Shown in pieces: positions 1-5,289 of a stretch of 6,318 nucleotides of DNA. The notes under the pieces were generated by a model. That model was not told the origin of the DNA. It worked only from the letters and a program-made list of their open reading frames with translations, and ran no database searches. Numbering within the stretch: the first letter of the stretch is position 1; the number at the start of each line of letters is the position of its first letter. Where the stretch lies: assembly GCA_947589135.1 (NCBI GenBank), contig CANPZT010000072.1:1-6318 (forward strand), given 5' to 3'. The DNA is from an uncultured Clostridia bacterium. GTDB taxonomy: Bacteria > Bacillota > Clostridia > TANB77 > CAG-508. Both the position numbers and the translations under genes were made by a program.

Positions 1-75
1 TGACACAAGCGAACCTTAAAAAAGGTGAACAGTGTCTTAGAAGGCCTGTGCTCTATCCAGCTGAGCTACTGACCC
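1..75 (-). tRNA. tRNA-Arg(UCU), 5' half intact, 3' half aberrant or interrupted
   Basis: Read on the minus strand from base 75, the first 38 nucleotides match a bacterial tRNA-Arg. They give a 7-nt acceptor strand GGGTCAG, TA, a D arm GCTC/GAGC around AGCTGGATA, the 5' anticodon strand CAGGC, and the loop CTTCTAA with anticodon UCU for AGA codons. AGA is by far the main Arg codon in the neighbouring genes, so this tRNA should matter to the cell. From about base 37 leftward the fold fails. Positions 39-43 are GACAC where GCCTG would be needed. The GTTCG that resembles a T loop has no paired stem and lies about 8 nt too far along, and the expected acceptor end CTGACCC is absent although 75 nt is nearly a whole tRNA. 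It could be an interrupted gene (intron or insertion with the 3' half left of the window), a decayed copy or an assembly chimera. The identity of the 5' half is fairly secure; an intact tRNA is not. Confidence 0.5.
2..36. repeat. Inverted repeat (hairpin) replacing the 3' half of the tRNA
   Basis: GACAC (2-6) pairs with GTGTC (32-36), and inside it ACCTT (13-17) pairs with AAGGT (22-26) around an AAAA loop (18-21). The two stems are separated by internal loops of 6 and 5 nt. The hairpin starts right where the tRNA-Arg stops matching. It could be a folded element following a truncated tRNA. It lacks a clean T-tract, so it is not a typical terminator in either direction. Confidence 0.4.
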
Positions 76-89
76 AAATGACAAGAAAT

Positions 90-118
90 ATAATATCACA
101 AATAGTATAAATTGTCAA
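90..118 (-). promoter_or_regulatory. Sigma-70/A promoter of the tRNA-Arg gene
   Basis: On the minus strand there is a perfect -35 TTGACA (113-118), a 17-nt spacer (96-112) and a -10 TATTAT (90-95), with an extended -10 TG at 98-97. Transcription would begin near base 83, about 8 nt before the tRNA 5' end at 75, which is normal for a stable-RNA gene. It lies between the GDT1-family stop codon and the tRNA, so the tRNA has its own start even though both genes read leftward. This is the best promoter in the window. Confidence 0.75.
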
Positions 119-137
119 CATATAGAATAAGAAAAAT

Positions 138-761
138 TTAAAAAACGAACATATTTGCAAAACCAATTAAACCAAACACAATAAAAATAATATTAGACAG
201 AAACTCAATAAAAGAAGGATTTAATTTACTTCCTAAAAGTTTTCCAAAAAACAAAGCAACAGAATTACTAAGAACCATACCAGTAATAGAACCCAAAATT
301 AAAGAAAACTTATAATTTGGATATTCTAGTCCAAGACCTAAAGAAGCCAAAAATGTTTTATCCCCAATTTCTCCAACAATAATACAAATTGCAATTACAA
401 GTACATAATTAATTTTAATAGATAAAATTTTCTCAAAAAAAGAAGATTTTACGCCATCATTATTTTTAGAAGAATCACTTACTTTCTTAGGAATAAAGCC
501 AATAATTCCAAAAAATAGAAAAGATGAATAAGTAATTAACTTAGAATAATAGCTAAAAGTATCATTTTCAAAAGAACCTAATTGACTTCCAAATAAAATA
601 GCTAAGCCATGGCTAAAAAAAGTACCAAGAGCTACACCAAGTAAAATATTTTTTGCTTTATCTTTAGTAGAAAAAGATAATACTAATAATTGTGTTTTAT
701 CACCTAATTCAGAAAAAAATACGAGCATAAAAGTGATAAAAAAAGGATAAATATATTCCAT
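138..761 (-). CDS. GDT1/TMEM165-family (UPF0016) cation transporter
   Basis: This is a 207-residue integral membrane protein. It carries the two hallmark E-x-G-D-K-T motifs of the family, SELGDKT at residues 17-23 and GEIGDKT at 130-136, each inside a hydrophobic helix. That gives the usual two three-helix repeats, joined by a charged loop around residues 91-111 (PKKVSDSSKNNDG). Length is normal for bacterial members. Known relatives (yeast Gdt1, human TMEM165, Vibrio MneA, chloroplast and cyanobacterial proteins) move Mn2+ and/or Ca2+ in exchange for protons; the paired acidic motifs form the cation site. In a bacterium, Mn2+ export from the cytoplasm is the likeliest role, but the ion is inferred. 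The ATG start is supported by AAGAGG (770-775) 8 nt upstream. No yybP-ykoY manganese riboswitch is seen in front of it. The gene stands alone, diverging from the ABC operon, and no hairpin terminator follows it. Confidence 0.88.
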   Translation of the reverse strand: MEYIYPFFITFMLVFFSELGDKTQLLVLSFSTKDKAKNILLGVALGTFFSHGLAILFGSQLGSFENDTFSYYSKLITYSSFLFFGIIGFIPKKVSDSSKNNDGVKSSFFEKILSIKINYVLVIAICIIVGEIGDKTFLASLGLGLEYPNYKFSLILGSITGMVLSNSVALFFGKLLGSKLNPSFIEFLSNIIFIVFGLIGFANMFVF

Positions 762-815
762 GTAAAAAACCTCTTTTCAACTTTCCGTAAAATTTTTAGT
801 TTGTTATTAATAAAT

Positions 816-845
816 ATTCTTACAAATATAATTTATGAGTAACAA
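816..845 (-). promoter_or_regulatory. Tentative promoter of the GDT1-family gene
   Basis: The minus strand shows TTGTTA (840-845), an 18-nt spacer, then AAGAAT (816-821) preceded by TGT, an extended -10 type motif. Each hexamer matches consensus at 4 of 6 positions, and in DNA this AT-rich such matches arise by chance. It would give a leader of about 50 nt. TTTACA (851-856) is an alternative -35, but no well-spaced -10 goes with it. Confidence 0.25.
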
Positions 846-871
846 TTTTGTGTAAATTTTTTGTGAAATTC

Positions 872-900
872 TTTACTTTAAAATAAGAAAATGATAATAT
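872..900 (+). promoter_or_regulatory. Probable promoter of the Gld-like ABC operon
   Basis: TTTACT (872-877) is followed by a 17-nt spacer and TAATAT (895-900) with an extended -10 TGA just before it (892-894). TATAAT at 898-903 overlaps but would need a 20-nt spacer. Transcription would start around 907, giving a leader of about 38 nt before the GTG at 945. The ribosome binding site AGGAGG (931-936) lies in that leader. Position in the divergent region supports the call; the hexamers are only fair. Confidence 0.4.
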
Positions 901-944
901 AATAAACAATGATATTTAGATAATAATAAAAGGAGGAATTTTTT

Positions 945-1887
945 GTGATAGAAGTAAAAAATGTTACAAAAAAGTATGGAAAAGTAGTAGCCGTAGACAA
1001 TATTAGCTTTACAATAAACGAAGGCGAAATAGTAGGATTGCTTCGGACCAAATGGAGCAGGAAAAAGTACAACAATGAATATGCTAACAGGTTTTATTGA
1101 ACAAACAGAAGGCGAAATAATAATAGATGGTTATAATATGTTAAAAAAACCTAAAAAAGCAAAAAAAGAAATTGGATATATGCCAGAAGGAGTTCCATTA
1201 TATACAGACTTAACAGTAAAAGAATTTGTTAATTACATGGCAGAAATAAAAAATGTAAATAAAAAAGAAAGAAAAGAGAAAGTAGAAACAATAATAGAAG
1301 AAACAGGACTTAAAGATGTAGAAAAAAAATTAATTAAAAATTTGTCAAGAGGATATAAACAAAGAGTAAGTATGGCGGGAAGCTTAGTTGGAGAACCTAA
1401 AATACTAATTTTAGACGAACCAACAGTAGGTCTTGATCCAAAACAAATTACAGAGATAAGAAACCTAATAAAAGACCTTGGAAAAACACATACAGTTATA
1501 TTAAGCTCACATATACTATCAGAAGTAAGTCAAATTTGTAATAAAGTTATTATTATTAATAAAGGTAAAATAGTTGCAGTAGATACACCAGAAAACTTAG
1601 AGAATAAAGTATCTGGCAATAATACTATTTATGTAACAGTAGAAGATACAGAAAACAAAATAGAAAAAATAAAAGAAAAAATTGTAGGAATAAAAAAATT
1701 AGAATTAATACAAAGTAATGAAGATGGAACAAAACAATACATGATAGAAGCAGAAGAAGATGTAGACTTAAGAAAATCAATATTTGCTGAATTTGCAAAA
1801 GAAAATATCACAATATTTGAAATGAAAAAAGCAGATTCTACTTTAGAAGATGCATTTATGAAACTAATAGAAGGAGGTAATAAATAA
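945..1887 (+). CDS. ABC-2 transporter ATPase (GldA/NosF-like), frameshifted before Walker A
   Basis: This is the nucleotide-binding subunit that would power the permease encoded next. Translation should start at GTG 945, with AGGAGG (931-936) 8 nt upstream; the N-terminus MIEVKNVTKKYGKVVAVDNI is typical of the family. After residue 33 (EIVGLL) one extra base, about C1044, shifts the frame. Removing it restores a normal protein of about 313 residues with Walker A GPNGAGKST at 34-42, the PEGVPLY region at 80-86 where the Q-loop lies, signature LSRGYKQRV near 132-140, Walker B LILDE at 154-158, GLDP D-loop at 162-165 and the switch His (SSH) at about 189. The C-terminal 100 residues form the extra domain common in ABC-2 exporters. 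As written, frame 0 ends at TGA 1098-1100 after 51 codons. Starting instead at ATG 1075 gives 270 residues without Walker A, with no usable ribosome binding site, so it is not a believable start. The stop overlaps the next start by one base (TAATG). Confidence 0.85.
1034..1047 (+). other. Frameshift site in the ABC ATPase gene
   Basis: Codons read GTA GGA TTG CTT, then CGG in frame 0. Skipping C1044 gives GGA CCA AAT GGA, the Walker A sequence GPNG. CGG as an in-frame Arg codon is not seen elsewhere in the genes of this window. AGGA (1034-1037) sits 3 nt before CTT, the same order and spacing as the SD-like element and CTT slip codon of the prfB +1 recoding site. The GTA GGA bases are also simply what the conserved Val-Gly needs, so the likeness may be chance. 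A one-base sequencing or assembly error is the simplest explanation. Confidence 0.8.
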
Positions 1888-2567
1888 TGTGGGCAGTAAT
1901 GAAAAAAGAATTTAAATCTTACTTTTATTCACCAATAGGATATGTATTTATAGGATTATTTCTAATAATGTTTAGTATATTTTTCTATATAGATGTATTT
2001 AATTATCAAAGTATAAATTTTGAATACATATTTTATTCTGGTGCAACGATATTAACATTTATTGTACCAGTGCTAACAATGAGAACAATAGCAGAAGAAA
2101 GAAAAAACGGAACAGAGCAATTATTACTTACTTCACCTTTAAGTATTACAAAAGTAGTTATTGGAAAATTTCTTGCTGCAACATTAATAGTTATAATAAC
2201 AGAATTATGCACATTTATGTATTTTGGAATATTATGTTTCTTTGGAATGCCACATATTACAACAGCATTAGTTACAATGCTAGGATTTTTATTACTAGCA
2301 ATTAGTTACATCTCTTTTGGAATATTAGCCTCTAGTATAACAGAAAACCAAATCATAGCAGGAGTTATAACAATAGGATTTTTTATATTAACATGGTTTT
2401 TACCACAATTTAGTGATATATTTACTAATTTTTCACTAATTAATATGTTTTCAAAATTTCCAACAGGACAAATTGACATTGCAGATACAGTAACATTTAT
2501 AACATTTACAATTGCATGTATTTTATTAACAATTCTATTTATGCAAAGAAGAAAAAGTGTAAGATAA
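1887..2567 (+). CDS. GldF-like ABC-2 transporter permease
   Basis: This is the 226-residue membrane subunit of the ABC-2 system, with about six transmembrane helices (near 17-36, 48-66, 90-112, 126-147, 153-171 and 200-220). The short cytoplasmic start followed by YSPIGYVFIGLFL (14-26), and the loop after helix 2, MRTIAEERKNGTEQLLLTSP (65-84), are the most recognisable features of GldF-type permeases. That loop probably docks on the ATPase. The start ATG overlaps the ATPase stop by one base, and AGGAGG (1872-1877) lies within the end of the ATPase gene 9 nt upstream, so translation of the two is coupled. Length is usual for a GldF-type half-permease, which would act as a homodimer. In Flavobacterium, GldA-GldF-GldG is needed for gliding. 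In low-GC Gram-positives such operons occur without gliding and their substrate is unknown, so the gene symbol is not assigned. Confidence 0.87.
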   Translation: MWAVMKKEFKSYFYSPIGYVFIGLFLIMFSIFFYIDVFNYQSINFEYIFYSGATILTFIVPVLTMRTIAEERKNGTEQLLLTSPLSITKVVIGKFLAATLIVIITELCTFMYFGILCFFGMPHITTALVTMLGFLLLAISYISFGILASSITENQIIAGVITIGFFILTWFLPQFSDIFTNFSLINMFSKFPTGQIDIADTVTFITFTIACILLTILFMQRRKSVR

Positions 2568-2573
2568 AGGAGG
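2568..2573 (+). promoter_or_regulatory. Ribosome binding site supporting the TTG start of the GldG-like gene
   Basis: AGGAGG lies 10 nt before TTG 2584-2586 and directly follows the permease stop TAA (2565-2567). No ATG or GTG in the right frame is close to it, so it decides for the TTG start. Confidence 0.7.
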
Positions 2574-2583
2574 GAAAACAGAA

Positions 2584-4125
2584 TTGAAAGAAGATAAAGA
2601 AGAATTAGTAAATGATAAAGAACCAATAAAAGAAAACAAAAAGGAAAATAAAGAAAAAAAATCACATAGATTTATTGAAACAATTAAAAAGAAATGGTTA
2701 ATAAATGGAACAAAAACTTTTATATTGGTACTAATTATAATAGCAATTTTTATTGCAATTAATATTTTGATGCAAAAATTAGAACTTGCACCAATTGATT
2801 TTACTCAAGAAAAGTTATATACACTAACAGATGAAAGCAAGGAAAAGGTAAAAAATATTGAAAAAGATGTAAATATATATTTTGTAGGATATGATGATGA
2901 TAATACAAATTTAGATTTAGCAAAGCAATACAAAAAAGCAAATGAAAAAATAAATGTAGAAGCGGTAAATATAGATAATAGACCAGATTTGGCTCAAAAA
3001 TATGGAATAGAAAGTGGGACTCAAGGAATTATTATAGAATGTGGAGACAAATCAAAAGTATTAACAGATAGTGATTTAGTTACATATGACACATCAACAT
3101 ATGAAACTATTAGTATTGCAGAAGAAAAGCTAACAAGTAGTATTCAAGCTGTAACAACAGATAAAATTCCTAAAGTATATTTCTTAACTGGATATAGTGA
3201 ATTTTCTTTAAGTGAAAACATGAATTATTTAAACATGTATCTTGAAAATGAAATTAATGAAATAGCTACATTAAACATATTATCAACAGGAAAAGTACCA
3301 GATGATTGTGATACTTTAGTAATTACTACACCAAATAAAGACTTTGATGATATTGCTACAAATGCGATACTTGATTATATTAAGTCTGGAAGAAATATTT
3401 TATGGCTAAACGGAGCAATCACATCAAATACAGAAATGCCAAATGTAAATAAAGTATTAGCAGAATATGGAGTAAAACCATTCGAAGTAGGAATTATCAG
3501 AGAAACAGATGCAAGTAAAATGGTAACAAACTCACCAGATTTAATTATTCCAAATATTGAAAGTTCAACAATAACAAAGGATTTATATAATACTACAGGT
3601 GTTATATTAATAAATGCAACAAAAATTAATATTGATACAGACAAATTAGAAGAACTAAAAGTGGAAGAAACAGATTTAGTAACAGCAGAAGAAACAGCAT
3701 ATTTTAGAACAGACTTTACAAAACAATCTCCAAGTGCAAGCGAAGGAGAAGCAACAGGACCATTTGTAATTGGTACAGAATTAGAAAAGACAATAACAGA
3801 AGCAGATGAGGAAAAAGAACAAACTGCTGTAAAATCAAAATTGATAATTTATGGAGAAAATTATTTCATTTCAGATTATCAATTAAGTCAAAATTCACAA
3901 TATGGAGCAGTACAACTTGCATATAATAAAGACTTAGTATTAAATTCTATTGCTTACTTAGTAGATAGAGAAGAAGATATAACAGCTAGAAAAAGTACAG
4001 GAACTGTAACTTATACGGCAACGGAAGAACAAGACACAATTATTAGAGTTGTTATATTTACAATACCAACATTAATTATTATAATTGGAATTATAGTATG
4101 GCAAGTAAGAAGAAGAAAAAAATAG
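2584..4125 (+). CDS. GldG-like ABC-2 auxiliary protein
   Basis: This 513-residue protein is the third part of the Gld-like system. A Lys/Glu-rich cytoplasmic tail (1-45) precedes a transmembrane helix at 46-63. A large extracytoplasmic domain follows, and a second helix at 487-506 ends in the positively charged tail RRRKK, so both ends are cytoplasmic. Family marks are IDFTQEKLYTLTDES (71-85) just after helix 1, matching the D/F-T-x-x-K-x-Y-x-L-T/S pattern of GldG proteins; PKVYFLTGYSE (196-206), the usual 'fltGhgE' segment; LVITTPNKDF (245-254); and AILDYIKSGRNILWL (261-275), the 'YL-x-G-G' segment. The C-terminal half (about 300-480) is less conserved and acidic around 380-410. It starts at TTG with a strong ribosome binding site 10 nt upstream, and lies 16 nt after the permease. 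Family members are thought to assist the exporter outside the membrane; no enzymatic residues are evident. The DUF4340 partner often found next to GldG genes is absent here. Confidence 0.85.
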   Translation: MKEDKEELVNDKEPIKENKKENKEKKSHRFIETIKKKWLINGTKTFILVLIIIAIFIAINILMQKLELAPIDFTQEKLYTLTDESKEKVKNIEKDVNIYFVGYDDDNTNLDLAKQYKKANEKINVEAVNIDNRPDLAQKYGIESGTQGIIIECGDKSKVLTDSDLVTYDTSTYETISIAEEKLTSSIQAVTTDKIPKVYFLTGYSEFSLSENMNYLNMYLENEINEIATLNILSTGKVPDDCDTLVITTPNKDFDDIATNAILDYIKSGRNILWLNGAITSNTEMPNVNKVLAEYGVKPFEVGIIRETDASKMVTNSPDLIIPNIESSTITKDLYNTTGVILINATKINIDTDKLEELKVEETDLVTAEETAYFRTDFTKQSPSASEGEATGPFVIGTELEKTITEADEEKEQTAVKSKLIIYGENYFISDYQLSQNSQYGAVQLAYNKDLVLNSIAYLVDREEDITARKSTGTVTYTATEEQDTIIRVVIFTIPTLIIIIGIIVWQVRRRKK

Positions 4126-4135
4126 AATAAATAAT

Positions 4136-4167
4136 AAAAAATCCCATAAAATAATATGGGGTTTTTT
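4136..4167 (+). terminator. Rho-independent terminator of the ABC operon
   Basis: ATCCCATA (4141-4148) pairs with TATGGGGT (4155-4162) around the 6-nt loop AAATAA, with one T-G pair. The flanking AAAAA (4136-4140) and TTTTT (4163-4167) extend the stem and provide the T-tract. It begins 11 nt after the GldG-like stop. The T-tract ends 3 nt before the likely ATG of the next gene, and the GGGG of its right arm is that gene's only SD-like sequence, so this hairpin may also act on the downstream gene. The A-tract on the left would allow leaky termination from the opposite direction. Confidence 0.8.
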
Positions 4168-4170
4168 ATT

Positions 4171-5223
4171 ATGAAAAATATATTAAAAGTAGTGTTTGTA
4201 ATTATAGGAACATTAATAGGTGCAGGTTTTGCATCTGGACAAGAAATGTATGTTTTTTTCTTTTCATATGGAATGGAAGGGTTAATTGGAATAATAATTT
4301 CAAGTTTATTAATGGGGCTAATTATATATAAAACTCTAGGAATACTAGATAAATATGAAATTAGAACATATAAAGACTTTTTAGATATATTAATTATAAA
4401 TAATCAAATAAATAAAAAGATAGATAAAAAAATAAATAAAAAAAGTAAAATAAAAAATATAATAAATTGGGTTGTTAATATTTTTATTATGATTACTTTT
4501 TTTATTATGGTAGCAGGATTTGGAGCATATTTTGAACAAGAATTTGGAATTAATAGTTTAATTGGAAGTAGTATATTAGCAATTCTATGCTTTGCTGTAT
4601 TCTTAACAAGTGTTAAAGGTGTAGTAAAAGCTAATGAATTATTAGTTCCTATATTAATTCTATTTTTAATAATAATAGGAACAATAAATTTAAAATCTAT
4701 AAATTTATTACAATTAGGAGACTACGTAGTTCGAACAAATCAATCCAATTTTGTTTTAAGTGCAATTATATATTGTAGCTATAATAGTATTTTATTAATT
4801 CCTGTTCTCATAACATTAAAAGAACTTTTAAAAAGTAAAAAGCAAATATTTTTAATTTCAATTATTAGTACTTTTATTGTAATACTGCTTTCAATTATTA
4901 TATATTTAATATTAGTTAAAGTAGATGTTGATATTACAAAATTAGAAATGCCCGCCGTTTATGTGGTTTCAAATATATTTACAATTTTAAAATATATTTA
5001 TGGATTTATTATATTAGGCTCTATTTTTACTACATCTATTTCTCTTGGAACAAGCTTTTTACAAAATGTTAGTAAAAATAAAAAAAGTTATACACAATTT
5101 GCTATTATTATGTGCATAACTTCAGTAATAATCTCAAAAATAGGATTTTCTAATTTGATTAATTTCTTATATCCTGTTTTTGGTTATTTAGGTTTAATTC
5201 AAATATGGAAAATTTTAATATAA
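4171..5223 (+). CDS. YkvI-family membrane protein (putative transporter)
   Basis: This protein is 350 residues long when started at ATG 4171, with about ten hydrophobic helices. The N-terminal motif GTLIGAGFASGQE (13-25) is the hallmark of the YkvI family (Bacillus subtilis YkvI), whose fold is related to LeuT/APC-type secondary transporters; unwound glycine-rich segments in helix 1 usually bind substrate there. The substrate is unknown. An in-frame ATG at 4156 would add five residues (MGFFI), but it lies inside the terminator stem and has no ribosome binding site. ATG 4171 has GGGG (4158-4161) 9 nt upstream, is followed by MKNILKVVFVIIG, and fits the family's usual N-terminus. A Lys-rich loop at 80-98 includes a tandem repeat. 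No promoter is obvious in front; TAGAAT (4123-4128) over the preceding stop codon could be a -10 but has no good -35. Otherwise expression depends on read-through. Confidence 0.8.
   Translation: MKNILKVVFVIIGTLIGAGFASGQEMYVFFFSYGMEGLIGIIISSLLMGLIIYKTLGILDKYEIRTYKDFLDILIINNQINKKIDKKINKKSKIKNIINWVVNIFIMITFFIMVAGFGAYFEQEFGINSLIGSSILAILCFAVFLTSVKGVVKANELLVPILILFLIIIGTINLKSINLLQLGDYVVRTNQSNFVLSAIIYCSYNSILLIPVLITLKELLKSKKQIFLISIISTFIVILLSIIIYLILVKVDVDITKLEMPAVYVVSNIFTILKYIYGFIILGSIFTTSISLGTSFLQNVSKNKKSYTQFAIIMCITSVIISKIGFSNLINFLYPVFGYLGLIQIWKILI
4408..4443 (+). repeat. Three 12-bp tandem repeats in the YkvI-family gene
   Basis: The units ATAAATAAAAAG, ATAGATAAAAAA and ATAAATAAAAAA encode I-N-K-K, I-D-K-K and I-N-K-K (residues 80-91), in a positively charged loop between two helices. 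Each unit is in frame, so change in copy number would lengthen or shorten the loop without breaking the gene. Confidence 0.65.
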
Positions 5224-5229
5224 AAAATA

Positions 5230-5258
5230 TTGAAAAACAAAAGTAAAACTGATATAAC
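5230..5258 (+). promoter_or_regulatory. Sigma-70/A promoter of the DUF5711-like gene
   Basis: TTGAAA (5230-5235) is followed by a 17-nt spacer and TATAAC (5253-5258), with an extended -10 TGA at 5250-5252. Each hexamer matches consensus at 5 of 6 positions. Transcription would start near 5265, giving a leader of about 25 nt that holds the ribosome binding site AGGAGA (5275-5280). It begins only 7 nt after the YkvI-family stop, and no terminator hairpin is visible between the two genes, so read-through may add to it. Confidence 0.6.
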
Positions 5259-5289
5259 ATATATAGAAAAAATGAGGAGAAAATAAAAA

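Noticed and set aside
762..944. Possible yybP-ykoY manganese riboswitch ahead of the GDT1-family gene
   Set aside because: Such riboswitches often precede this family, but the minus-strand leader is almost all A and T and lacks the conserved paired G/C-rich elements. Only weak promoter-like hexamers are present.
878..1075. 65-codon minus-strand open frame in the divergent region
   Set aside because: It overlaps the start of the ABC ATPase gene antisense, has no ribosome binding site that I can see, and its composition is that of a reversed coding strand.
1075..1887. A separate 270-residue ATPase starting at ATG 1075
   Set aside because: It would begin just after Walker A, lose ATP binding and lack a ribosome binding site. 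The missing N-terminus is encoded directly upstream in the adjacent frame.
2306..2665. 119-codon minus-strand open frame spanning the permease and GldG-like junction
   Set aside because: It is antisense to two well-supported genes and shows only the hydrophobic, low-complexity content expected from reading these AT-rich genes backwards.
4156..4170. ATG 4156 as the start of the YkvI-family gene
   Set aside because: It lies within the terminator stem with no SD-like sequence before it; ATG 4171 fits both spacing and family N-terminus better.
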